The notes: generated by a model not told the origin, from the letters alone. Shown: positions 39,882 through 48,895, counted from the stretch's first letter. The stretch is 64,000 nucleotides of DNA from Rubrivivax sp. (GCA_030681795.1 JAUXRG010000098.1:1-64000), one strand, 5' to 3'. A program made the numbers and translations.

Positions 39882-40615
39882 CCCATGTGCAGGCCGCCGT
39901 TGCAGGCGATCTCGGCGCCGGTGGTGAAGCCGGAATCCGGTCCCGCCAGCCAGGCGCAGATCGAGGCGATCTCTTCCGGCGTGCCCAGGCGCTTCACCGG
40001 GATGGTGGCGACGATCTTTTCCAGCACCTCGGGCTTGATGGCGCGAACCATATCGGTGCTGATGTAGCCCGGGCTCACGGTATTCACCGTCACGCCCTTG
40101 GCCGCCATCTCCAGCGCCAGCGCCATCGTGAAGCCGTGCATGCCGGCCTTGGCGGCCGAGTAGTTGGTCTGTCCGGCCTGGCCCTTGGCACCGTTCACCG
40201 AGCTGATCTGGATGATGCGCCCCCAGCCCTTTTCGACCATGCCCGGCACCACCTGCTTGGTGACGTTGAACATGCTGTTCAGGGTGGTGTCTATGACCGC
40301 GTGCCAGTCCTCGGGGGTCATCTTCAGGAACATGCGGTCGCGCGTGATGCCGGCGTTGTTCACCAGCACGTCGATCGCCCCGTGCTCCTCGCGTGCACGG
40401 GTGAAGGCATCCACCGTGGAGTTCCAGTCGGCCACGTTGCCCACCGAGACGTGGAAGGTGTGGCCCAGGGCCTTCTGCTCGTCGAGCCACTTGACGAAGT
40501 CACGGCTGGGCCCGCATCCGGCGATGACCTTGAAGCCTTCCTTGGCCAGGCGCTGGCAGATCGCCGTGCCTATGCCGCCCATGCCGCCGGTCACGTAAGC
40601 CACTTTCTGAGTCAT
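39878..40615 (-). CDS. phaB: Acetoacetyl-CoA reductase
   Basis: A 245-aa short-chain dehydrogenase reducing acetoacetyl-CoA to (R)-3-hydroxybutyryl-CoA with NADPH for PHA synthesis. TGGMGGIG is the cofactor loop, and catalytic Ser/Tyr/Lys are in QISSVNGAKGQAGQTNYSAAKAG. The C-terminus ends GLHMG as in PhaB. It is 55 nt behind phaC. Its stop codon coincides with the edge of the brnTA island. Confidence 0.95.
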   Translation of the reverse strand: MTQKVAYVTGGMGGIGTAICQRLAKEGFKVIAGCGPSRDFVKWLDEQKALGHTFHVSVGNVADWNSTVDAFTRAREEHGAIDVLVNNAGITRDRMFLKMTPEDWHAVIDTTLNSMFNVTKQVVPGMVEKGWGRIIQISSVNGAKGQAGQTNYSAAKAGMHGFTMALALEMAAKGVTVNTVSPGYISTDMVRAIKPEVLEKIVATIPVKRLGTPEEIASICAWLAGPDSGFTTGAEIACNGGLHMG

Positions 40616-40670
40616 GCGGATCTCCTGGTTGATGGTTTGATTGTGGGTGCGGCACGGGTCCGGCCGGGGA

Positions 40671-42386
40671 TCAGGCCTTGGTCTTGACGTAGCGGCCCGG
40701 CGCGGGTTCGATGGGCTTGAACTTCGCGCTGCCCGGTGACTTGGGCGCGTTCACCCGCTTGCCCCCGTGGGGTTCCAGCCAGGCGGCCCAGGTGGGCCAC
40801 CAGCTGCCCGGGTGTTCGGTTGCGCCGGCCAGCCAGTCCTCGGCCTGGGCGGGCAGCTGGTCGTTGGTCCAGAAGCTGCGCTTGCCCTTGGCCGGCGGGT
40901 TGATCACCCCGGCGATGTGGCCTGAAGCGCCGAGCACGAACTTGACGCCCTTGCCTCCCGCCCCGCCCGCGCCCTTGAGCAGCGGCGCCGAGCCGTAGGC
41001 GGCGGCCCAGGGCACGATGTGGTCCTCGCGCGAGCCGTAGACGAACGCCGGGGCCTTGATCTTGCGCAGATCCACCTTCTCGCCCAGCACCGTGAGTGCG
41101 CCGGGCTTCTTCAGCTCGTTTTGCAGGTACAGGTGGCGCAGGTACCAGCAGTACATGGGGCCGGGCAGGTTGGTCGAGTCGCCGTTCCAGTACAGCAGGT
41201 CGAAGGGCGGCGGGGCCTCGCCCAAGAGGTAGTTGCCCACGACGTAGTTCCAGACCAGGTCGTTGGGCCGCAGGAAGCTGAAGGTCGTGGCGAGTTCCTT
41301 GCCCTTGAGCAGGCCCGGCCCGCCCGGGGCCTGCTCGCCGAGCGTCATCTCGCGCATCTGCACCAGGGCTTCGTCGATGAAGATGTCGAGCACGCCGGTG
41401 TTGCCGAAGTCCAGCAGCGAGGTCAGCAGCGTCATCGACTGCGCCGGCTGCTCGCCGCGCGCCGCGAGCACGGCCAGCGCCGTGGCCAGGATCGTGCCGC
41501 CGACGCAGAAGCCCATCGTGTTGAGGGTCTTCGCACCGGTGATCGCCTGCACCGTGCGGAGGGCTGCGATGGGCCCATGCTCGATGTAGTCGTCCCAGGT
41601 CCAGGCGGCCATGGTCTCGTCCGGGTTGCGCCAGCTCATCACGAAGGTTCGATGGCCTTGCTCCACCATGTAGCGGATCACCGAGTTCTCGGGCTGCAGG
41701 TCGAGGATGTAGTCCTTGTTGATGCAGGGCGGCACGAAAAGCATCGGCCGCTCGTGCACCTGGGCCGTCAGCGGCAGGTACTCGATGAGCTGGAACAGCG
41801 CGTTCTCGAAGACGACGCTGCCCGCGGTGGTGGCGACGTTGCGGCCCACCTCGAACACGCTCTCGTCGGTCTGCGAGACATGGCCCTTTTTCAGATCCTC
41901 CAGCAGGTTGTGCATGCCCGCGTTGAGGCTCTCGCCGCGGGTTTCCAGCGCCTTGTGCAGCGCCTCGGGGTTCAGCGCGAGGTAGTTGCTGGGGCTGGCA
42001 GCGGCTATCCACTGCTGCACGGCGAAACGGATGCGCGCCTGGGTCTTGGCGTCGCCCTCCACGCTCTGGGCGAGCTGCGTCAGCGCGCGCGCGTTGAGCA
42101 AATAGGCCTGCGCCGTGAACGCCGCCGCCGGGTTGGCGGCCCAATCTGCCGCGCTGAAGCGGCGGTCGGCGATGGCCGCCTTTTCAGTGCCACCTTCCTG
42201 CATGCGCTGCAGGGACTGGTTCCACAACTCGGTGGCGCTCTTGAGGTAATCAGATTGGATCTGCGTCCACTGCGGCACCGGCAGCGTCAGGCCCGACAAC
42301 GATTTCCAGAGGTCCCCGAAGGCGGCACCACCGGGCTGCGCCGGCTCGGCTTGGCGCGGCGCACTCGGCGAGGGTTTGCTTTTCAT
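40671..42386 (-). CDS. phaC: Class I polyhydroxyalkanoate synthase
   Basis: A 571-aa polymerase of (R)-3-hydroxyacyl-CoA into PHA granules. The lipase-box-like GFCVGGT has the nucleophile Cys at about 293, with the Asp in VYGSREDHIVPW and the His in GASGHIAGV. Start ATG at 42386 with GGGAG 8 nt upstream; the ATG at 42401 is the alternative. The phaC-phaB pair lacks phaA, which must be elsewhere. It is 40 nt behind the glutathione S-transferase-like gene. Confidence 0.95.
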   Translation of the reverse strand: MKSKPSPSAPRQAEPAQPGGAAFGDLWKSLSGLTLPVPQWTQIQSDYLKSATELWNQSLQRMQEGGTEKAAIADRRFSAADWAANPAAAFTAQAYLLNARALTQLAQSVEGDAKTQARIRFAVQQWIAAASPSNYLALNPEALHKALETRGESLNAGMHNLLEDLKKGHVSQTDESVFEVGRNVATTAGSVVFENALFQLIEYLPLTAQVHERPMLFVPPCINKDYILDLQPENSVIRYMVEQGHRTFVMSWRNPDETMAAWTWDDYIEHGPIAALRTVQAITGAKTLNTMGFCVGGTILATALAVLAARGEQPAQSMTLLTSLLDFGNTGVLDIFIDEALVQMREMTLGEQAPGGPGLLKGKELATTFSFLRPNDLVWNYVVGNYLLGEAPPPFDLLYWNGDSTNLPGPMYCWYLRHLYLQNELKKPGALTVLGEKVDLRKIKAPAFVYGSREDHIVPWAAAYGSAPLLKGAGGAGGKGVKFVLGASGHIAGVINPPAKGKRSFWTNDQLPAQAEDWLAGATEHPGSWWPTWAAWLEPHGGKRVNAPKSPGSAKFKPIEPAPGRYVKTKA

Positions 42387-42426
42387 GCTCTTGTCTCCCA
42401 TGGAACCTCGGCCTGCGCTGGCCGCA

Positions 42427-43059
42427 TCACTCGGCGTCCGGGCAGAGCTCCGGACGCGTGCGCTCGAAGGCATCGAGCTTCATGCAGGCTTCGAAGACCC
42501 GCATCACCTGGGGCACATGCTCGGTGCGGCACTCATAGCGGCGCGCATTGAAGATCTGCGGCACCAGCACGCAGTCGGCCAGCGTCGGTGTGTCGCCGTG
42601 GCAGTACGTGGCGGGTTGCGCCTCGAGTTGCCTCTCGACGGTTTCCAGCCCGGTCTCCACCCAGTGGCGGTACCAGCGGCTCTTGTCGTCCTCGCTGAGC
42701 TTGAGGTCGCGCACCAGGTAGCGCAGCACGCGCAGGTTGTTCAGCGGGTGGATCTCGCAGGCGATATCCAGCGCCAGGGCGCGAACGCGCGCCCGCGCGA
42801 CAGGCTCGCGCGGCAGCAGCGGCGGCTCGGGGTGGGTCTCGTCCAGGTATTCGATGATCGCCAGCGACTGCGTCAGCACATGCTCGCCGTCGCGCAACAA
42901 GGGCACCAGCCGCGCCGCCGAAACCGCGCCGTAGGACTCGTTGAACTGCTCGTTGCGGTTCAGGTGCACGGGCTTGTAGTCGTACTCCAGCCCCTTGAGC
43001 GCCAGGGCGATGCGCACCCGGTACGACGCCGACGAGCGGAAGTAGTTGTAGAGCTCCAT
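42427..43059 (-). CDS. maiA: Maleylacetoacetate (or maleylpyruvate) isomerase
   Basis: A 210-aa zeta-class GST using glutathione to isomerise maleyl- to fumarylacetoacetate, or maleylpyruvate to fumarylpyruvate. The N-terminal SSASYRVRIAL matches the family motif; QSLAIIEYLDE is the glutathione segment. It starts 16 nt after the hydrolase gene, whose product is its direct partner. Confidence 0.88.
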   Translation of the reverse strand: MELYNYFRSSASYRVRIALALKGLEYDYKPVHLNRNEQFNESYGAVSAARLVPLLRDGEHVLTQSLAIIEYLDETHPEPPLLPREPVARARVRALALDIACEIHPLNNLRVLRYLVRDLKLSEDDKSRWYRHWVETGLETVERQLEAQPATYCHGDTPTLADCVLVPQIFNARRYECRTEHVPQVMRVFEACMKLDAFERTRPELCPDAE

Positions 43060-43075
43060 GGCCGTCTCCCGGCGC

Positions 43076-43768
43076 CTAGCGCACGGCCACCTTCAGCGAC
43101 CCCAGGCCGGCGATCGCCCCTTCCATCAGGTCGCCGCGCACCACCGCGCCCACGCCGGAGGGCGTGCCGGTGAAGATCAGGTCGCCGGGCTGCAGCGTCC
43201 AGGCTGCGCTGAGTTGCTCGATGGTTTCGTTGACGCTCCAGATGAGCTCTGCGAGATCGCCTTTTTGCTTGACGACGCCGTTGACAGCGAGCGTGATGGC
43301 GCCCTTGAGCAGTTCGCCGGTGCGGGCCAAGGGCACCAGCGGCCCGATCGGAGCGCTCTGGTCGAAGCCCTTGCCGATGCTCCAGGGGCGGCCCTGCTTC
43401 TTCATCTCGTTTTGCAGGTCGCGGCGGGTCATGTCCAGGCCCACGGCGTAGCCCCAGATGTGGCCGGGCGCGTCCGCGGCCTGGATGCCCGCGCCGCCGC
43501 GGCCGATGGCCACCACGAGTTCGATCTCGTGGTGCAGGTTGGTGGTGAGCGGCGGGTAGGCCATGAGGCCGGTCTGGCCTTCGGCCACGGGCAGCACGGC
43601 GTCGGCGGGCTTCATGAAGAAGAACGGCGGCTCGCGGCCGCTGAACCCCATCTCCACGGCGTGGTCGGCGTAGTTGCGGCCGACGCAATAAATGCGGTGC
43701 ACCGGGAACTCACCCCCACCGGAAACGGGCACGCTGGCGGGGGTGGGGGGAGTGATGACGTAGCTCAT
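43076..43768 (-). CDS. Fumarylacetoacetate hydrolase family protein
   Basis: A 230-aa hydrolase. HEIELVVAIG carries the metal-binding Glu pair, RIYCVGRNYADH starts the fold, and GDLIFTGTPSGVGAV is the C-terminal signature. Its size favours fumarylpyruvate hydrolase (gentisate pathway) over the longer fumarylacetoacetase of tyrosine degradation. With maiA it forms the last two steps of an aromatic ring-cleavage route. Confidence 0.88.
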   Translation of the reverse strand: MSYVITPPTPASVPVSGGGEFPVHRIYCVGRNYADHAVEMGFSGREPPFFFMKPADAVLPVAEGQTGLMAYPPLTTNLHHEIELVVAIGRGGAGIQAADAPGHIWGYAVGLDMTRRDLQNEMKKQGRPWSIGKGFDQSAPIGPLVPLARTGELLKGAITLAVNGVVKQKGDLAELIWSVNETIEQLSAAWTLQPGDLIFTGTPSGVGAVVRGDLMEGAIAGLGSLKVAVR

Positions 43769-43857
43769 GTCGAGGCCTCGGCGGGCAGGGGTTGGGAAGA
43801 ATGGTTCATGATGCCACGCGCGCAGCCGCTCAGCGGCGCGCCGCTACACTGCGCAGC

Positions 43858-44403
43858 ATGTTTATGCCCCGCCGCATCAAGCACTGCAGGCTTTGCGGCG
43901 CCGCGGTGGCCTACCGCGTGCCGGCGGAGGACAACCGCGAGCGCGCAGTCTGCCCGACCTGCAGCGAAATCCACTACGAGAACCCGATCAACGTGGTGGG
44001 CACGGTGCCGGTCTGGGGCGAGCGCGTGCTGCTGTGCCGGCGCAATATCGAGCCGCGCTTCGGGCTGTGGACCCTGCCGGCGGGTTTTCTCGAACTCGGT
44101 GAAAGCGCCGCCGACGGCGCGCTGCGCGAGACCGTCGAAGAAGCCGGCGCGAATATCGAGCTGCAGGGCCTGTTCACGGTGCTGGACGTGGTGCGCGCCG
44201 GCCAGGTTCACCTCTTCTACCGCGCGCGCATGCTCGACGCCACGCTGGCCCCGGGCCCGGAAACGATTGAAGCACGCCTGTTCCGCGAAGACGAGGTGCC
44301 CTGGGACGAACTCGCATTCCGCACCGTGCAGCAGACGCTGGAGCATTTCTTCGCCGACCGGCGCACCGGCAGCTTCGGCCTGCACACCGCGTCGGTGGCC
44401 TGA
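43858..44403 (+). CDS. NUDIX hydrolase with zinc ribbon
   Basis: A 181-aa hydrolase of the NudC-like type. Zinc ribbon Cys10, Cys13, Cys32 and Cys35, then a Nudix box starting GFLELGESAADGALRETVEE. The expected substrates are nucleoside diphosphate compounds such as NADH or FAD; which one is not clear. The start at 43858 is preferred to frame extension from 43792. Divergent from the FAH-family gene. Confidence 0.88.
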   Translation: MFMPRRIKHCRLCGAAVAYRVPAEDNRERAVCPTCSEIHYENPINVVGTVPVWGERVLLCRRNIEPRFGLWTLPAGFLELGESAADGALRETVEEAGANIELQGLFTVLDVVRAGQVHLFYRARMLDATLAPGPETIEARLFREDEVPWDELAFRTVQQTLEHFFADRRTGSFGLHTASVA

Positions 44404-44411
44404 CGAGGCCC

Positions 44412-45986
44412 TCAGGGCGGGGTGACCGCCGGACCGGTGGCCCCGTCGAAGCCCAGCTCCCACAGCACCGCCAGGTCTTGCGCATCGGCGATGCCCTCGG
44501 CCAGCGCCTGCATGCCCAGCCCGTGGATCAGCGTCACCAGGCTTTGCGCGTAGCCACGCACGGCCTCGTCCGTCGCCACGCCGCGCAGGTGTCTTGCGTC
44601 GACCTTCACGTAGTCCACCGCCGCGGCCTGCAGTGCCGGCAATTCATGCGGTGAGGCGCCGGCGTGCTCCACGCCCAAGCGCACGCCGAACGGTTTCCAG
44701 GCGGCCGCGGCTTCGGCCAAGGGCGCGCGATCGGTCCGGCGCAAGCCCTCCATGCAATCGATGGACAGCCGCTGCGCTGCCTCGGGCGCGGCCCGCAGGC
44801 ACTGGGTGAGCTCTGCGACGAAGCCCGGCTCGCCCAGCGAGGCCAGGGCGGCATGCACGCCGCGGGGCCGTCCGTCCAGCGCGATGGCCTTCAAGGCCAG
44901 TGCCACCGCCGCCAGGTCCACGCGCGGCATCAGCCGGCTGCGCCGCGCCAGCGCGATCCAGCGTTCGGCGGCCTGGTAGTCACCGCCCGGGCTGAACTGC
45001 ACGCGCAGCGGGCATTCCAGGTGGATGAGACGCCCATCGCGACCGACGAGTGCGAATTCCGCCAGCCGCGTTCGACCTTCGGCCAATGCCGCGGAGATCT
45101 GGTCGCGCCAGGCGCGGGCGCCGACAGTGCCTGCCACCCCTTCGCCTTGCTGCTCCACGGCGAATCCCGCGCCCGGTTCACCCGCCTCGTGGGCGGCCTC
45201 GGCGCGGGCCAACGCAGCGTCGGCCCCCGCCAGGGCCGCGCTGCCCTGGGTGTCGCGCAGGCCGTCGGCCGCACCGATGACCATTTCCACGCCGGCCGTG
45301 CGCAGCGCCGGTGACGAAGCCAGCGTCTCGTACAGCGACTCGGTGGTCTCGCGCGCCACTCCCGCCACAGGCAGGCAGAGCGCGAAATCGCTGCCATTGA
45401 GCCGTCCGGCAAAGGCGCCGGGCACGCGCTCCACGTAGGTCAGCAGCACGCCGGCGATGGCCCCCAGCAGGCGGTCGGTATCCTCGTGTCCACGTCGTGA
45501 ATTGAGCCCCTCCAGGCGCAGCACGCGCAGGAGGATGAGCGCGGCGCCCGGTCCGCCGGGTTCAACCAGGCGCTGCTGGAGCTGCCCCAGGAAATGCGCC
45601 CGCAGCGGCAGTCCGGTGACGGTGTCGACCTGCGCCTGGCGCTGCAGCTGCGCCACTTGCTCGGCCTGCGCATTGAACAGCTCGCGCATGCGCCGCACCA
45701 TGGCATTCATGCTTCGCGTGAGCGCACGCAGCTCGGGCATGCGGGGCTCCTCGGCTTCGATGAACCGGCCCTGCTCGAGCGCCCGGGCTTGCGCGACGGT
45801 GGCCTGCAAAGACCGCTGCCACGGCCCCAGGGCCCAGGCCGCGAGCAAGGCGGCGGCCACCAGGGCCAGCACGGCGAGCCAGGCCGCCGTGCACGAGCCG
45901 GCCAGACTGTGGGTGACCAGGCTGCCCACCAGCGCCAGCGCCAGCACGCCGGCGATGACCCATGCCATGCGTCGCGCCATGGTCAT
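44412..45986 (-). CDS. Degenerate GGDEF/EAL membrane receptor (LapD-like)
   Basis: A 524-aa protein (544 from the ATG at 46046). Two adjacent membrane segments (about 7-27 and 33-53), HAMP-like helices (55-105), a GGDEF-like domain in which GGDEF is NGSDF, and an EAL-like domain lacking a proper EAL. It probably binds c-di-GMP rather than making or degrading it, as LapD does, but the large LapD periplasmic domain is missing. The start choice at 45986 is based on a 12-codon leader ending there with ATGA. Confidence 0.78.
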   Translation of the reverse strand: MTMARRMAWVIAGVLALALVGSLVTHSLAGSCTAAWLAVLALVAAALLAAWALGPWQRSLQATVAQARALEQGRFIEAEEPRMPELRALTRSMNAMVRRMRELFNAQAEQVAQLQRQAQVDTVTGLPLRAHFLGQLQQRLVEPGGPGAALILLRVLRLEGLNSRRGHEDTDRLLGAIAGVLLTYVERVPGAFAGRLNGSDFALCLPVAGVARETTESLYETLASSPALRTAGVEMVIGAADGLRDTQGSAALAGADAALARAEAAHEAGEPGAGFAVEQQGEGVAGTVGARAWRDQISAALAEGRTRLAEFALVGRDGRLIHLECPLRVQFSPGGDYQAAERWIALARRSRLMPRVDLAAVALALKAIALDGRPRGVHAALASLGEPGFVAELTQCLRAAPEAAQRLSIDCMEGLRRTDRAPLAEAAAAWKPFGVRLGVEHAGASPHELPALQAAAVDYVKVDARHLRGVATDEAVRGYAQSLVTLIHGLGMQALAEGIADAQDLAVLWELGFDGATGPAVTPP

Positions 45987-46021
45987 CGCCTGCGATCCTG
46001 TGCCTGTACTCGCCTCTTCAT
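45983..46021 (-). CDS. 12-codon leader ORF coupled to the degenerate receptor
   Basis: The reading ATG at 46021 has AGGAGG (46028-46033) at 6 nt, the best ribosome site around. It encodes MKRRVQAQDRRR and its TGA overlaps the ATG at 45986 (ATGA). Neither of the two receptor starts has a comparable site. It may serve translation coupling, or the leader may be chance. Confidence 0.45.
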   Translation of the reverse strand: MKRRVQAQDRRR

Positions 46022-46104
46022 CGAAACCCTCCTGCACAGGGTTCATGGTACGCGCAGGCCCCAGGCGCAGCGGGACGCGTCCGCGCGGACGCGGCGGGGA
46101 CTCA

Positions 46105-46210
46105 GGCTTGGAGCCGCGGCCTCAGGCTTGCAGCCCGCGCGCTGCGAGACGCAGCGCCCCTTCGGCCGTCCAAGCCCGAACTGTCGGGCTTGGAGCCGCG
46201 GCCTCAGGCT
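46105..46210. repeat. 24-bp direct repeat pair with hairpin between
   Basis: The 24-bp block at 46105-46128 recurs exactly at 46187-46210 (82-bp spacing). CCAAGCCCGA (46170-46179) and TCGGGCTTGG (46184-46193) form a 10-bp stem with loop ACTG. The desaturase stop (46204-46206) lies inside the second copy. No T tract follows, so it is not a classical terminator. Confidence 0.6.
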
Positions 46211-47427
46211 GTGGCGGCGCGCAGCTTCAGCGAAAACTCCTGCAGCGCCGCGATGCCGCTGGCCTCGGCCTTGCGGCACCAGGCCTGCAGATCGGCCACG
46301 AGTTGCTCGGCAGAAACGTTGGTGCGCGTCCACAAGGCGCGCAACTCCTCGCGCATGGCCACCAGCTGGGCCAGCTTGGGGCTTTCGCCCAGCGCTTGCG
46401 CCAGCCCGGGCTTGACGCCGCTGGGGATGCGGTCGTCGTCGCGGTGCAGCCAGGCCTTGGCCAGCCGCATGTTGCGCCAGCGCGCGCTGTTGCGGGCGCC
46501 CTGGGCCTGCAGCCGCGCGAGTTCGCCGGCCACCGCCGCCTTGAGCTCGATGGCGTAGCGCGCCATGACTTCGTAGCGGTTGGCGATGACGGCTTCCAGC
46601 GTCTTGCCATCGGCCACGACCTTGACCGAGCCCAGCGCCAGCCGCGGCGGCGTCTTGCGCACCTTGGCCAGGCCGAGCTTGCGGAATACGCTGATATACA
46701 GCCAGCCGATGTCGAACTCGTAGGGCTTGACCGAGAACTTGGCCGACGTCGGGTAAGTGTGATGGTTGTTGTGCAGCTCTTCGCCGCCGATCAGGATGCC
46801 CCAGGGCGACACATTGGTGGAGGCGTCCGGCGCCTCGAAATTGCGGTAGCCCCAGTAATGCCCGATGCCGTTGATGACGCCGGTGGCCCACCACGGGATC
46901 CAGGCCATCTGCACCGCCCACACCAGCGCGCCGATGGCGCCGAACAAGGCGAGGTCGAGCACCAGCATGAGGGCCACACCCAGCACCGTGAAGCGGCTGT
47001 AGACGTTGCGCTCGACCCAATCGTCGGGCGTGCCCAGGCCGTATTTGGCCAGGGTTTCGGGGTTGCTGGCCTCGGCGCGGTAGAGCTCCACTCCGGTGAG
47101 CAGCAAGGCCTTCAGGCCACGGGTCTGCGGGCTGTGCGGGTCTTCCACCGTTTCGCATTTGGCGTGGTGCTTGCGGTGCACGGCCACGAAATCCTTGGTG
47201 AGCATGCCCGTGCTCACCCACAGCCAGAAGCGGAAGAAGTGCGAGATCACCGGATGCAGGTCCAGCGCGCGGTGCGCCTGCGACCGGTGCAGGTAGATCG
47301 TCACCCCCAAGATCGTGAAGTGCGTCGCCACCAGCGTGAAGAGCAGCACCGCCCACCATGGCGCAGCCAGCAACCCATGGGAAAGCCATTCCACGAGTCC
47401 GTCGTGCACCAGCCAAACTTGATCCAT
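46204..47427 (-). CDS. Acyl-CoA (fatty acid) delta-9-type desaturase
   Basis: A 407-aa membrane desaturase inserting a double bond into fatty acyl chains using O2. Iron-binding His boxes HRSQAH, HRKHH and HNNHH, with hydrophobic segments around residues 20-45 and 130-185. The C-terminal 120 residues are a charged extension beyond the bacterial norm. Start ATG at 47427 with GAGGGA upstream; the ATG at 47463 is less likely. Regulated probably from the 184-bp region upstream. Confidence 0.9.
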   Translation of the reverse strand: MDQVWLVHDGLVEWLSHGLLAAPWWAVLLFTLVATHFTILGVTIYLHRSQAHRALDLHPVISHFFRFWLWVSTGMLTKDFVAVHRKHHAKCETVEDPHSPQTRGLKALLLTGVELYRAEASNPETLAKYGLGTPDDWVERNVYSRFTVLGVALMLVLDLALFGAIGALVWAVQMAWIPWWATGVINGIGHYWGYRNFEAPDASTNVSPWGILIGGEELHNNHHTYPTSAKFSVKPYEFDIGWLYISVFRKLGLAKVRKTPPRLALGSVKVVADGKTLEAVIANRYEVMARYAIELKAAVAGELARLQAQGARNSARWRNMRLAKAWLHRDDDRIPSGVKPGLAQALGESPKLAQLVAMREELRALWTRTNVSAEQLVADLQAWCRKAEASGIAALQEFSLKLRAATA

Positions 47428-47586
47428 CAGCAAATCCCTCACCGCACAAACATGCGCGTTCAATTGTAGTCGGACCCTCCTTGTGGCCGGGAAGTGGCGT
47501 CGATTGCCCTTAGGCGAGCGCCAGCCGTCACTGCGCGGCGCAATACAGGCATGCGGGCGTCGATGCCGATAACGGCAAATGAAAGC

Positions 47587-47615
47587 GTTTCAGTGGCGTT
47601 TCAGCGCTGTTTCAG
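47587..47615. repeat. Three phased GTTTCAG heptamers
   Basis: GTTTCAG at 47587-47593, 47598-47604 and 47609-47615, exactly 11 bp apart, i.e. on one face of the helix. The last covers the stop of the methyltransferase gene. They lie 160-188 bp upstream of the desaturase start. Confidence 0.55.
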
Positions 47616-48895
47616 AGCTTTTGCCAAACCGCCGCGAAAAAACCATCGGTTTGATGGCGCTGCGGCCAGAGCCTCAGGTAGGCACCGGACACGAGCTCAG
47701 TGGGCGCCACGACCCGCGCCGCTTCCAGCACCTGCAACACCGGCAGCGGCTCGAAATCGGCGGCATGAGCTGCCGTGAAGGCCTCGGCCACGTCCTCGTT
47801 TTCGGCGGCAAGCAGGCTGCATGTGGCATACACGAGCCGCCCGCCGGGCTTGAGCAGCCGCGCCGCGCCGGCCAGGATGGCCGACTGCCGCACGCTGAAC
47901 TCCTGCACCGCCTTGGGCGTTTGGCGCCATTTCAGATCCGGGTTGCGGCGCAGCGTGCCCAACCCCGAGCAAGGCGCATCGACCAGCACGCGGTCGATCT
48001 TGCCGGCCAGCCGCTTGATGCGATCGTCGCGCTCGTGGGCGATCTGCGCCGGGTGCACGTTGGACAGCCCGCTGCGCGCCAGCCGCGGCTTGAGCAAGTC
48101 CAGCCGGTGGCCCGAGATGTCGAAGGCGTACAGCCGGCCGGTGTTGCGCATGGCCGCACCCAGCGCCAGGGTCTTGCCACCGGCCCCGGCACAGAAGTCC
48201 ACCACCATTTCGCCGCGCTTGGCGTCGGTGAGCAAGGCCAGCAACTGGCTGCCTTCGTCCTGCACCTCGACCTCGCCCCGGACGAACACATCCAGCTTGT
48301 GCAGCGCCGGCTTGCCCTGCACGCGCAGGCCCCAGGGCGAATGCGGCGTGGGCTCGGCGGAGATGCCCGCCGCCGCCAGCGCGGCCTGCACCTCTTCGCG
48401 CTTGGCCTTGGCGAGGTTGACGCGCAAGTCGAGCGGCGCCTGCTCGGCGAGCGAGCGAACCAGCGGCCAGAACTCTTCGCCCAGGGCTTCGCGCAACGCG
48501 GCGGCCAGCCAATCGGGCAGGTTGTGGCGCAGCTTCTCGGGCAATGCGCTGCGGTCGACCTGCTGCACCTCGGCCAGCCAGGCCTGTTCCTGCGGGCTGA
48601 GCGCGCCGCGCAGGAAGGTCTCGCTGCCGGCCCAGGCCAGGACGGCCAGCCGGCGCTCGAGCGGGCCGCTGCCGCCGGCACCAGAGGTGTCGCTGTCGCT
48701 CCGTGCCAGGTGCTGCAACAGCAGGCGCTGGCGCAGCACCGTGTAGACCGTCTCGGCCAGAGAGTGGCGTTCGCGCGTGCCCAGCTCGCGGTGCTTGCGG
48801 AAGAAGGTGGCGACCACGCCGTCGGCAGGCGTGTGCAGCTTGAGCACCTCGCGCAGCAGCTCGGTGGAAAGGTCCAGCAGGGTGTTTGCGTGCAT
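47612..48895 (-). CDS. RsmB/RsmF-family RNA (cytosine-C5)-methyltransferase
   Basis: A 427-aa SAM-dependent methyltransferase. A NusB-like N-terminal region (about 1-130) and a Rossmann fold with DFCAGAGGKTLALG, the catalytic DAPCSGLGTLRRNPD and YATCS. The NusB-like part suggests rRNA C5-methylation (RsmB type). The ATG at 48895 overlaps the purN stop by ATGA. Confidence 0.88.
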   Translation of the reverse strand: MHANTLLDLSTELLREVLKLHTPADGVVATFFRKHRELGTRERHSLAETVYTVLRQRLLLQHLARSDSDTSGAGGSGPLERRLAVLAWAGSETFLRGALSPQEQAWLAEVQQVDRSALPEKLRHNLPDWLAAALREALGEEFWPLVRSLAEQAPLDLRVNLAKAKREEVQAALAAAGISAEPTPHSPWGLRVQGKPALHKLDVFVRGEVEVQDEGSQLLALLTDAKRGEMVVDFCAGAGGKTLALGAAMRNTGRLYAFDISGHRLDLLKPRLARSGLSNVHPAQIAHERDDRIKRLAGKIDRVLVDAPCSGLGTLRRNPDLKWRQTPKAVQEFSVRQSAILAGAARLLKPGGRLVYATCSLLAAENEDVAEAFTAAHAADFEPLPVLQVLEAARVVAPTELVSGAYLRLWPQRHQTDGFFAAVWQKL

